Positions 1-6,190 are shown, counted from the first letter of the stretch. The stretch is DNA of 7,848 bases from Opitutaceae bacterium (GCA_023269455.1 JAHFTG010000017.1:8986-16833); one strand, 5' to 3'. Program-made: numbers and translations. The notes: generated by a model from the sequence alone, not told the origin.

Positions 1-100
1 TGTATTGAAACGGCGGGCACGGCGGCGTCGATCACGCCGTCGTGATAGGTGCCGAAGAGCGCGAGAAGCGTATTCGGGCGGTCTTTGCCGCTCGGAGGCG
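1..100 (-). other. Possible partial reading frame running off the left edge
   Basis: Read on the minus strand, this stretch has one open register with codon choice like the neighbouring genes, giving residues such as NTLLALFGTYHDGVIDAAV before the window ends. The frame has no ATG; the only in-frame start codons seen are GTG at 35-33 and GTG at 20-18. It lies downstream of the six-gene operon in the same direction, so it could be a seventh gene or a fragment of one. I recognise no family. The register stays open back towards the preceding stop at 164, so the open part alone proves little. This is a weak call that depends on sequence beyond the edge. Confidence 0.2.
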
Positions 101-102
101 GG

Positions 103-125
103 GGCCGCCGGACTGGTCGGCGGCC
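103..125. terminator. GC-rich hairpin after the operon's last gene
   Basis: GGCCGCCG (103-110) and CGGCGGCC (118-125) form a perfect 8-base-pair stem around the 7-base loop GACTGGT. It sits 38 bases past the stop codon of the last operon gene. There is no T-tract on either side, so it does not meet the usual intrinsic-terminator pattern. It may be a weak terminator, an mRNA 3'-end stabiliser, or chance in GC-rich DNA. Confidence 0.3.
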
Positions 126-163
126 TGCGCGTAAAGGAGCGGTATGCGTTACACAGAGAATGG

Positions 164-1009
164 TTAAGCGTGCGTAAAGGCGGGTTCGCGCCAGGTTTCC
201 GCGCGCCGGCCATTCGAGTCGGTGAGCTGGGCGGTGAGGAGACTTTCCATTTCCTGGAGCATGCGTTCGCGGATATCGAGGGCGTGGGCCCGCTCGGCGA
301 GCTGGGCGGTGATGGCTTGAAGATCGGCGACGAACGGAGGCGCGCTGAAGGGCGTGGCGGTCTGGGTGCCGGCCGGGCGGACAGGAGACGCGGAGAGATC
401 GCCGTCGTTTTGTAGGGTGGCGAATTCGCGTTCGAGCCGGCGGGTGGCGACGCGCAATTTGTGTTCGCGATCTTCGAGGGAGGCACGTTGCAGGGCGAGG
501 CGCGTTTCCATGTGGGCGAGCTGCTCGGCGCGTTGCACGAGGGCGTGTTCGCGGCGGGCGAGCGTGGGGCCGCCAGGTGCGCGTTCGGTGGACGCAAGGG
601 TGCGCACGAGGGCGGCCAGGGTGGAAATCTGCCGGGCGCACGCACGATGGCCGGGCGTGGCGACGCGCAGCAGGTGGAGGAGTTGCCGTGCGGAAAGCGG
701 ATCGTGAATGATGTCGCGCAGGCCGGCCCGCATCGCATCGAGCACGAGAGGGAGAAGCGGGGCATCGCATACGAGCACGCCGTGTTTGACGCCTGCGCTC
801 CGGCGCAGACGGGTCACCGCGGCGAAGGCGGCGTGCAGGCAGGGGGGCTTCATGCGCCGGGCGTCGAGCACGAGCAGATGCACGGGCGTGGCCGCAGGGG
901 AGTCGCCTGCGGGTTCCTGTTCGACGCCCAGATGAAGCACGCGCGGCTGGTCTGGCTCGGTGACCGTGCCCTGGTGAATGAGCACAAAATGGATGAGCGA
1001 GGCGGACAT
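164..1009 (-). CDS. Degenerate receiver domain fused to coiled coils
   Basis: This 281-residue protein, last in the operon, has two parts. Residues about 1-118 resemble a receiver fold: a hydrophobic strand ending in Asp (VHLLVLD, D49), a later strand GVLVCDAP, and a helix-strand unit DAMRAGLRDII near 91-101 like the end of receiver and CpaE-type pseudo-receiver domains. The acidic pair after strand 1 is not visible, and where a receiver has the conserved Lys-Pro it reads HDP (102-104), so normal phosphorylation chemistry is unlikely. Residues about 150-200 and 228-263 are Arg/Glu/Leu-rich and predicted to form coiled coils, separated by a Pro/Thr/Ala linker. The ATG at 1009 lies 11 bases after the preceding stop, with no Shine-Dalgarno motif. 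A scaffold or dimerising output role is inference; the precise function is unknown. Confidence 0.75.
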   Translation of the reverse strand: MSASLIHFVLIHQGTVTEPDQPRVLHLGVEQEPAGDSPAATPVHLLVLDARRMKPPCLHAAFAAVTRLRRSAGVKHGVLVCDAPLLPLVLDAMRAGLRDIIHDPLSARQLLHLLRVATPGHRACARQISTLAALVRTLASTERAPGGPTLARREHALVQRAEQLAHMETRLALQRASLEDREHKLRVATRRLEREFATLQNDGDLSASPVRPAGTQTATPFSAPPFVADLQAITAQLAERAHALDIRERMLQEMESLLTAQLTDSNGRRAETWREPAFTHA

Positions 1010-1020
1010 GCGGGACGCGT

Positions 1021-1815
1021 TCAGGCGGTTGTCAGGGCATCGATGTCCACGCCGGCGTGCTGGCGGGCGGCTTCGGCGAGCGCGGCGCGGAGCGATGGAT
1101 TTGGAATCGTGAAGTGATCGTCCACGAGGTTGAGGGAATGCAGTCCGGCGGCTTGCATGAGCTCGGTGGGGATTTGCAGGAAGACGCGGTAAACGAGGAG
1201 CTGGCCGGCCACGCCGCCGCCGGCCTTGGCGCCGATGGCATCGAGAATAGGCCGAAGCCGGAGACCTTTTGCGGAGGAGATCGGCGCCGATGGGCTCGGA
1301 TGAGGGGATGCTCCCATGCGAAAATTTATGGCGGGCGGCGTCACTTTCGCCGGGGTGGTGGACGAAGATATGCGGAAAGAAACAATGGGGGAACGCTTCT
1401 CGGTCGGCGCGGACACGCGGGCCGGAGCGATCAGAAATGGAGACACGGAATGCGACGGCGGAACTGCCACGGGGGCGCTCGCAACCGGCGGCGGTGTTTC
1501 GCGAAAGGGTGCGGTCGAGCCTTCGAAGTGGGTGGTGGTGGCGGGCGCGGAGGAAGTCGTCGCGGCGTAGTCGCGCCAGGCGAGGACGTGTTTGCGGGCG
1601 AGTTTGCGGCGGACGAGGCGGCGGAGGGCAGCGTTGACCGCCTCGACGTCGAGCTTGAGGTATCGGGCGAGTTCGGCGGCGGTGCGGGACTGCGTGAGTT
1701 GCGCGAAGACGGCCCAGATGTCGGGCGAGAGCTCGATGCCGTCGATGCGGTCGGCGAAGTCTTCGCAGCGGATGTAGCGGTCGGCGATACGGGCGGCGGG
1801 CGTGGCGGTTTTCAT
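1021..1815 (-). CDS. Winged-helix-like protein with PST-rich linker
   Basis: This 264-residue protein is fifth in the operon. Residues about 28-80 look like a helix-turn-helix or winged-helix module: PDIWAVFAQL, then TAAELARYLKLDVEAVNAAL, then a basic segment RRLVRRKLARKH. Residues about 85-182 are a low-complexity Pro/Ser/Thr/Ala linker. Residues about 183-264 form a separate C-terminal domain containing the stretch GQLLVYRVFLQIP, which I do not recognise. The reading frame is open further upstream, but that part overlaps the preceding gene and looks like its shadow. ATG at 1815 lies 10 bases after the preceding TAA and was chosen for that reason. No Shine-Dalgarno motif precedes it, so translation may be coupled. 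It could bind DNA as an output of the phosphorelay, or mediate protein contacts; neither is shown by the sequence. Confidence 0.75.
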   Translation of the reverse strand: MKTATPAARIADRYIRCEDFADRIDGIELSPDIWAVFAQLTQSRTAAELARYLKLDVEAVNAALRRLVRRKLARKHVLAWRDYAATTSSAPATTTHFEGSTAPFRETPPPVASAPVAVPPSHSVSPFLIAPARVSAPTEKRSPIVSFRISSSTTPAKVTPPAINFRMGASPHPSPSAPISSAKGLRLRPILDAIGAKAGGGVAGQLLVYRVFLQIPTELMQAAGLHSLNLVDDHFTIPNPSLRAALAEAARQHAGVDIDALTTA

Positions 1816-1825
1816 GGCGGAGGGA

Positions 1826-2287
1826 TTAGCGTTGAAGCGCGATGAGCAGGAAGGCGTCGGCGCCCTGCCATTGGAAAGGCAGGCGGAACGAGAGTGGCGG
1901 CGGGGCGAGTTCCCTGGGGAAATCACCGGCGAGGGCGGCGAGCGGCGGGGCGACGCGGAGGTGTTCGCCGAAGTGTTCGCGGGCATTGCTGGTGAGGGTG
2001 CTCGTGATCTCGGCGACGAGATCGAGCTGGGCGGCTTCGTCGTGTTGTTCCTCGCCCATGTGGCGGAGCAGCGCGCGGAGCAGATCGGAAGGGAGGCTCA
2101 GCGCGATCCAGCCGGTGAGGCGGCCGCTGACGGGCATGTAGCCGGTGCAGTCGAGGCGCGCGGGAAGAATGAGTTCGAGGGTAGGCGACAGGAATGCGGG
2201 CAGGGCGCCGCCCACGGTCTGGAAATAACGGCCGATGGTGCCGATGAAAACGGCGAGCTCGCGCTCGGGCTCGAAGGATGTGCTCAC
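1826..2287 (-). CDS. CheX-like protein, second copy, Asn replaced by Ser
   Basis: The 153-residue product belongs by pattern to the CheC/CheX/FliY phosphatase fold. The diagnostic helix reads LDLVAEITSTLTSNAREHF (about 88-106), closely matching the helix of the preceding gene product (LVGEITNTISGNAREEL). Family phosphatases that dephosphorylate CheY use Glu and Asn in an E-x2-N motif. Here it is E93-I-T-S96, so the catalytic Asn is replaced by Ser while the later Asn (N101) is kept. It may be a weak or inactive phosphatase, or a regulatory partner of the first copy. The GTG start at 2287 overlaps the previous stop by 4 bases (GTGA). The frame is open upstream, but that extension is Arg/His-rich and shadows the previous gene. 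The stop is TAA at 1826. Confidence 0.85.
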   Translation of the reverse strand: MSTSFEPERELAVFIGTIGRYFQTVGGALPAFLSPTLELILPARLDCTGYMPVSGRLTGWIALSLPSDLLRALLRHMGEEQHDEAAQLDLVAEITSTLTSNAREHFGEHLRVAPPLAALAGDFPRELAPPPLSFRLPFQWQGADAFLLIALQR

Positions 2288-2748
2288 GAGGTGGCGAGGT
2301 TTTGTTGAATGGAAACGAGGACGCGGGAGCGGTGGTGATTCCACGTGACCGGCAGGATGTAACAGGTGCTGTCTTTCGCGGTGTGGACGGTGAGCGGGCC
2401 GCCTTCGAGGACGAAGGGCGTGGAGATCATGAAGCCGCCGCCGAGTTCTTCGCGGGCGTTGCCGGAGATGGTGTTGGTGATCTCGCCGACGAGTTCGGCG
2501 CACAGGCGATCATCGGGCGTGACTTCGCCGATGAGTGGGAGGAGCGCGTGGAGTTTTTCGCGGGGCGCGGTGTAATAGATGTTGCCGCGATGGGAGCCGG
2601 TGATGCCGATGACGGCGGAAAAATCGAGGGCGACGGATTCGTTTTCGGCGCTGAGATAAGGCGTGCCCAGCACGGCCTCGCCTCCGGCGACCATGGCGAA
2701 GTAGCGCGTGATGCTGCGGGCGAAAATCTTAAGAATGGTTTCTTCCAT
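2284..2748 (-). CDS. CheX-like phosphatase, first copy
   Basis: This 154-residue protein has the size and layout of single-motif CheX proteins. The active helix LCAELVGEITNTISGNAREE contains E89-x2-N92, the acid/amide pair by which CheX and CheC proteins dephosphorylate phospho-CheY, and is followed by Pro at 111 after a short strand. The N-terminal helix (about 3-21, ILKIFARSITRYFAMV) also fits. The likely substrate is the CheY-like product of the preceding gene, which lies 48 bases upstream. This gene ends in TGA overlapping the GTG start of the second CheX copy. CheX proteins are usually dimers; with two copies here, a heterodimer is possible. The family call is firm, while the activity and partner are inferred. 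Confidence 0.88.
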   Translation of the reverse strand: MEETILKIFARSITRYFAMVAGGEAVLGTPYLSAENESVALDFSAVIGITGSHRGNIYYTAPREKLHALLPLIGEVTPDDRLCAELVGEITNTISGNAREELGGGFMISTPFVLEGGPLTVHTAKDSTCYILPVTWNHHRSRVLVSIQQNLATS

Positions 2749-2767
2749 GTTGGCGGGTGGTTTCGGA

Positions 2768-2796
2768 CGGGTCGCTGGCGCTCCCCGCTACGTTTT
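2768..2796. repeat. GC-rich imperfect palindrome with T-tract inside operon
   Basis: The 48-base gap between the CheY-like and first CheX-like genes holds an imperfect palindrome. GTCGCTGGCGCTCCCCGC (2771-2788) pairs across itself with mismatches, and read on the minus strand it contains AGCG three times. On the plus strand it is followed by TTTTTT (2793-2798, entering the CheY stop), giving a terminator-like shape in the antisense direction. It resembles a short intergenic repeat, but no second copy is present in this window. It could also set an mRNA processing point between the kinase/CheY part and the distal genes. Confidence 0.3.
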
Positions 2797-3156
2797 TTAA
2801 TCGGAGAGGATGTCGTCGAGGGCGGTTTGCACGGCCTCGGCGGTGATCGGTTTCAGGAGAAAGCCTTGGGCGCCGCGTTTGATGGCTTCGACGGCGGTGG
2901 CTTTGTCGGCGAGGGCGGAGACGACGAGGATGACGGCCTTGGGGTTGCGCTTCAGGATGAGATCGACGGCGGTGAGGCCGTCCATGTCGGGCATGGTGAT
3001 GTCCATCGTCACGACGTCGGGCTGGTAACGGTCGAACATCTCGACGGCGAGCCGGCCGTTGGTCGCGGTGCGGACTTCCTTGAAGCGAGTGCGCGCGAGG
3101 CTGCGCTCGATGGCGCGGCGCATGATGAGAGAATCGTCAACGATGAGCAGTTTCAT
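2797..3156 (-). CDS. CheY-like single-domain response regulator
   Basis: The 119-residue product is a complete stand-alone receiver. All key residues are present: the acidic pair D7-D8 after strand 1 (LLIVDDS), the phosphoryl acceptor D52 in VVTMDITMPDMDG, S80 at the switch position in ILVVSALAD, and the conserved Lys-Pro at K102-P103 (FLLKPI). There is no output domain, so it must act by protein contact, as CheY does. Its ATG overlaps the kinase stop by 4 bases (ATGA), which strongly suggests that the kinase is its phosphodonor. The CheX-like genes that follow are its probable phosphatases. Whether the target is a flagellar motor, a pilus system or one of the other operon proteins cannot be read from the window. 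A classical cheY name is not assigned because no flagellar or chemotaxis genes are nearby. Confidence 0.95.
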   Translation of the reverse strand: MKLLIVDDSLIMRRAIERSLARTRFKEVRTATNGRLAVEMFDRYQPDVVTMDITMPDMDGLTAVDLILKRNPKAVILVVSALADKATAVEAIKRGAQGFLLKPITAEAVQTALDDILSD

Positions 3157-5396
3157 GCGGCGGCGGGAAAATACAGGTGGAACTCACAGAACTGGCCGGG
3201 CGTGCAACGGACCTCGATGGCGCCGCCGGCTTCGTCCACGACCTTGGCCTTGATGATGTCCATGCCCATGCCGCGACCGGCGTGGGTGTTGACCTCGGTG
3301 GCGGTGGAAAAACCGGGCGCAAAGATGCAGCGGGCGATGTCGGCCGGAGCGTGATCGCCGCCGGGCGTGATCAAGCCGGCCGCTTCGGCGCGCTGGCGGA
3401 TGGCATTCATGTCGAGTCCCGCGCCGTCGTCGCGGAAGACGATGCCGAAGAGCCCGTCTTCCGTGCGGGGAAGTCCGCGCACGGAGAGGGTGGCGGCGGG
3501 AGGTTTGCCCACGGCGAGGCGCACCGGCGAAGGCTCGATGCTGTGGGCGAGGGAATTGCGCGTGAGCTGGATGAGCACGTCGCGTATCAGCGCGGGACGG
3601 TCGGCGGCGACGGTGTGAAGCGCGTAGTCGTCGATGGTGAGCGTGGTGACTTTATCGAGATCGCGCGCGGCGTCGGCGACGAGTTGTTGCAGGCCGGCGG
3701 TGATCTGGGTGGCGGGACTGCTGATGGCGGCGGCGGACGAGTCGGAAAGATTGCCCGCAGCGGCCACGGGCTGGCGGAGGCCAACGAGTTTGCCGCGCAG
3801 CTCCATGAGGTCGCCGAGATCGGCGCGAAGGCCGGCCTGGGCCACGACGACGGCGAGGAAATCATCGCCGGTGAGCACGGGGCGGTCGAGCAGCTCGGAG
3901 AGTTTCGACTCAAAAAGATGGGCGGCTTTTTGGAAGGTGGTGAGTTTGAGAAGCGCGGCGTTGCCCTTGAGGTTATGCACGCTGCGGAAGACGGTCTGAA
4001 GGCGTTCGCGCAGGGCTTCACCCTGGCCTCCGGACGTCACGATGTGCTCGGCGCGGAGCGTGTCGTTGATGGTGTCGAGCTCGCGTTCGACGAGGGTTAC
4101 GAAGGCTTCCAGCTCGTCGGGCGCGACGTGGACGATGCCGAGAAGAATATCGAGCTGGCGGTCCTTGTGCTGCTCGGAGTCGCGCAATTTTTTTTCCAGC
4201 TCGATCTGCGTGGTGACGTCGCGCACGGCCACGAAGACGCGGATGACCACGCCGTTTTCGACGATGCGGCGGAAGGAGAAACCAAGATAGCGGTTGATGA
4301 AACCGCCGGCGGGATGGGGGAAGTTGACCTCGATGTCGGTGAGCGGGTTGACCTTGAGGATGGCCTTTTCCTTGCGGTTGGCGTCGAAGAGCAGGTCGAT
4401 GTAATCCTTGGTGGTCTTGAACATCTTCTCCGAAAGAAGGCGTTCGAGAATTCCCAGAAGACTGCGGCCGGCGAGCTCCTCCTGGCGGAGAATGAAGGTC
4501 AACTCGCGGGAGTGATAATCACCGATGACGCCCTGGGCATCGATGAGCATGAGGCCTTCCTGAACCGTCTCCATGATGCGGTCGGTCTCGGCCTTGGCGA
4601 TGGAGAGGGCCTGCGACTGGGTTTCGAGTTTTGCCTGGCTGGCGCCGAGTTCGGCGGCGAGACGGGAGGCGGCGTTGCGGGCATGGCGCACGCGGTTGAT
4701 AAAGAAGACGCCGGGCAGCAGAAGAATGGAAATCGCCGCGACGCCGATCAAGGTGGTGCGGGGCGTTTCAAGGGCTTTGACGCGATCGTTGGCGAGCTCT
4801 TCGAGGCGGCGGCTGAAAGAGAGGGCTTGTTCGGACAAGCGGGTCTGCTGGTTGGAGACGAAGGTGGCGGCTTCGGACAGCGCGCCCTCGGTGAAGGGAA
4901 TGCCCTCGGAGTTCTGCTTCTTCGGGCCTGATGTCAGCACGACGGCATCGGCGCGGGTTTTGATGCCGACCCAGATGACGTTCATCTCCTGAAGAATGGC
5001 CAGGGCCTTCTCGTCGGTGACGGAGTCCACCATGAAGCGAACGCCGTCGGGTGCGACGATTTCGGAGCCGTCGTTGAAGGCGTTGATGGTCTGGTCGAGA
5101 CGGTCGGCCGCGACCTGAAGTTCGTAAACGGATTTACCGGCGTTGGTTTTGTCGTGGACGCTTTTTTCGATGAGCAGGATGGACTTGCTGATCTGTTCGC
5201 CGAAGGCGGTGATGCGGCCGGCGATGGCGACGGTGTGCTGGCCGTTGGCCAGTTCCACGTTGAGTTTTTCCGTGTAGCGTTGCGCGCCGATGATGGAGGC
5301 GACCGCCACCAGAATCACCGGGACATAAAAAAACAAAGTCCACGCGAGCAGGGGCCGGCGCCGGATGGCGGTGATCAAAAACAGCGGGTTTTTCAT
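3153..5396 (-). CDS. Membrane CheA-like kinase: TM-PAS-Hpt-HATPase
   Basis: With the start at 5396 the protein has 747 residues. Order of parts: short basic N-terminus; membrane segment about 14-37; periplasmic region about 38-214; membrane segment about 215-233; coiled linker about 238-275; PAS domain about 271-398 ending in a DVTTQ-type boundary; Hpt domain about 415-535 with phosphorylatable H474 in VFRSVHNLKGNAALL; and an ATPase about 565-744. The ATPase is of CheA type: N-box LTRNSLAHSIE (N614), G1 box DDGAGLD, the CheA-like IFAPGFSTA, and G2 box GRGMGMDIIK. No HisKA domain with an H-box, no clear CheA P3 dimerisation hairpin and no CheW-like P5 domain are seen, so it should signal without receptor arrays. 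It likely phosphorylates its Hpt and then the adjacent CheY-like protein. The frame stays open to 5606, and ATG at 5459 is an alternative start; 5396 places the membrane segment in the usual place. No Shine-Dalgarno motif is seen. Confidence 0.9.
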   Translation of the reverse strand: MKNPLFLITAIRRRPLLAWTLFFYVPVILVAVASIIGAQRYTEKLNVELANGQHTVAIAGRITAFGEQISKSILLIEKSVHDKTNAGKSVYELQVAADRLDQTINAFNDGSEIVAPDGVRFMVDSVTDEKALAILQEMNVIWVGIKTRADAVVLTSGPKKQNSEGIPFTEGALSEAATFVSNQQTRLSEQALSFSRRLEELANDRVKALETPRTTLIGVAAISILLLPGVFFINRVRHARNAASRLAAELGASQAKLETQSQALSIAKAETDRIMETVQEGLMLIDAQGVIGDYHSRELTFILRQEELAGRSLLGILERLLSEKMFKTTKDYIDLLFDANRKEKAILKVNPLTDIEVNFPHPAGGFINRYLGFSFRRIVENGVVIRVFVAVRDVTTQIELEKKLRDSEQHKDRQLDILLGIVHVAPDELEAFVTLVERELDTINDTLRAEHIVTSGGQGEALRERLQTVFRSVHNLKGNAALLKLTTFQKAAHLFESKLSELLDRPVLTGDDFLAVVVAQAGLRADLGDLMELRGKLVGLRQPVAAAGNLSDSSAAAISSPATQITAGLQQLVADAARDLDKVTTLTIDDYALHTVAADRPALIRDVLIQLTRNSLAHSIEPSPVRLAVGKPPAATLSVRGLPRTEDGLFGIVFRDDGAGLDMNAIRQRAEAAGLITPGGDHAPADIARCIFAPGFSTATEVNTHAGRGMGMDIIKAKVVDEAGGAIEVRCTPGQFCEFHLYFPAAA

Positions 5397-5589
5397 GAGA
5401 TTTTTAAGAAGGGACGCCCTAGTTTTTATAAGGGTCGAAAGCAGTATTGGCCGCTTCATGACGGTCAATGCGGGCAGGTCACGATTGGGCGAAGCTCGCG
5501 TTACATTTGGGGTGACGGATCTGTTGAAGCGCGCCACCGGCGGAGAGTCCGGCCTTGCGCGCGGGCGGCGCTCGGATGCAGTGGGAGGC
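5397..5589. promoter_or_regulatory. Divergent promoter region
   Basis: This spacer separates the minus-strand kinase operon from the plus-strand small gene and should carry promoters for both. For the operon, the minus-strand hexamer TATAAA (5430-5425) would place transcription start about 20-25 bases before the kinase ATG, but no good -35 box lies at the right distance. The TTGACC at 5468-5463 is 32 bases away, which is too far. For the plus-strand gene I see no convincing promoter. If the kinase starts at 5459 instead of 5396, part of this region is coding. Confidence 0.35.
5583..5588 (+). promoter_or_regulatory. Shine-Dalgarno site that decides a start
   Basis: GGGAGG is the only clear Shine-Dalgarno motif in front of a gene in this window. 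It is 1 base from the ATG at 5590, which is too close, and 10 bases from the ATG at 5599, which is workable. It therefore favours the second ATG. Confidence 0.55.
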
Positions 5590-5598
5590 ATGAAGGTT

Positions 5599-6051
5599 AT
5601 GTTCACACCAAAGGAATACGCGCGGTTGCTGGAGCTTACGCATCTCGGGATGCAGGTGGTCGCCGGGCATCAGGGCTATGATACGCCGGCGGCGCAGCGT
5701 TACGCGGAGATCGAGCAGAAGCTTTTCGAGCTGGCGACGCCGCTGGGCTGCGCGGACTTCGTGACCGTCGGCAGCGACGGGCGGCTGGTGCCGTCGGAAA
5801 AGATTTTGGAGGACGAGCGGCTCGCGAAGATCACGGGCGACCACAACAACGATGTGTTCTGGCACGAGCTGGTGGCGCGTCTGGCCGACCGCGATCTGGC
5901 GACCGAGCAGGCGAAGCAGTCGCTCTCGGGCAAGGGCGGACCGGCGATCGATTCGGATTCACGGCTGCGCGAGATCGAGGATGCCTACTGGGACGAGTTT
6001 GAGAAAAACGACTTGGTGAACGTGCTGATGCTGCGTGGCGGACGGGGTTGA
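5599..6051 (+). CDS. Uncharacterised small acidic protein
   Basis: I do not recognise this 150-residue protein. It has no signal peptide or membrane segment and is rich in Asp and Glu, so it is probably cytoplasmic. Visible landmarks are an N-terminal FTPKEYARLLELTHLG helix, a central GCADFVTVGSDGRLVPS stretch that may be a beta-hairpin, a helical segment around HELVARLADRDLATEQ, and a C-terminal acidic helix around LREIEDAYWDEFEKND. No catalytic motif is evident. An ATG at 5590 would add three residues, but the Shine-Dalgarno spacing favours 5599; the frame also stays open upstream to 5365 across the promoter region. It is transcribed away from the kinase operon and codon use matches its neighbours. 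A role in the same signalling pathway is possible only by proximity. Confidence 0.8.
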   Translation: MFTPKEYARLLELTHLGMQVVAGHQGYDTPAAQRYAEIEQKLFELATPLGCADFVTVGSDGRLVPSEKILEDERLAKITGDHNNDVFWHELVARLADRDLATEQAKQSLSGKGGPAIDSDSRLREIEDAYWDEFEKNDLVNVLMLRGGRG

Positions 6052-6135
6052 AAATCCCACAAAAATTCCAATCGTGAGGATTAGCCGCCGGAGACGGGAA
6101 CAAAACCACCCTTGCGGGCTCATAGTTTGATCGAA

Positions 6136-6151
6136 GCCAAATTTTTTTGGC
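6136..6151. promoter_or_regulatory. Small inverted repeat before the rhodanese gene
   Basis: GCCAAA (6136-6141) and TTTGGC (6146-6151) form a perfect 6-base inverted repeat around TTTT, 42 bases before the rhodanese ATG. It could be an operator or, with its T run, a weak terminator for the gene on the left. The rest of the 142-base spacer shows nothing else clear. Confidence 0.3.
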
Positions 6152-6184
6152 ACGCCTCCGTTCCGTTCACCCTAATCCCAATCC

Positions 6185-6190
6185 TATAAT
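6185..6190 (+). promoter_or_regulatory. Perfect TATAAT hexamer close to an ATG
   Basis: TATAAT matches the sigma-70 -10 consensus exactly but ends only 3 bases before the rhodanese ATG at 6194. Used as a -10 box it would start transcription at or just inside the ORF, giving a leaderless message or forcing a later start. No good -35 box is seen 16-18 bases upstream. It may be coincidental. Confidence 0.3.

Noticed and set aside
5..415. Plus-strand frame at the left end, Arg-rich then Gly-rich.
   Set aside because: Composition is unlike a real protein and most of it lies opposite the coiled-coil gene.
1816..1986. N-terminal extension of the winged-helix protein to a start at 1986.
   Set aside because: The extra 57 residues are Pro/Ser/Arg-rich, overlap the second CheX gene and look like its shadow.
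2288..2503. N-terminal extension of the second CheX-like protein to 2503.
   Set aside because: The extra residues are Arg/His/Pro-rich and lie entirely within the first CheX gene; the GTG at 2287 with a GTGA overlap is better.
2278..3354. Plus-strand frame of 358 codons opposite the CheY and first CheX genes.
   Set aside because: It covers parts of several well-supported genes on the other strand and shows no motif; it is a shadow frame.
3177..4931. Long open plus-strand frame of 584 codons opposite the kinase gene.
   Set aside because: It is antisense to a kinase with clear motifs, is Gly/Glu/Asp/Ala-rich with no domains, and is the expected shadow of GC-rich coding sequence.
5397..5606. 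N-terminal extension of the kinase to 5606.
   Set aside because: It would overlap the divergent small gene's start and put about 85 non-membrane residues before the first membrane segment; the 5459 start remains a minor alternative.
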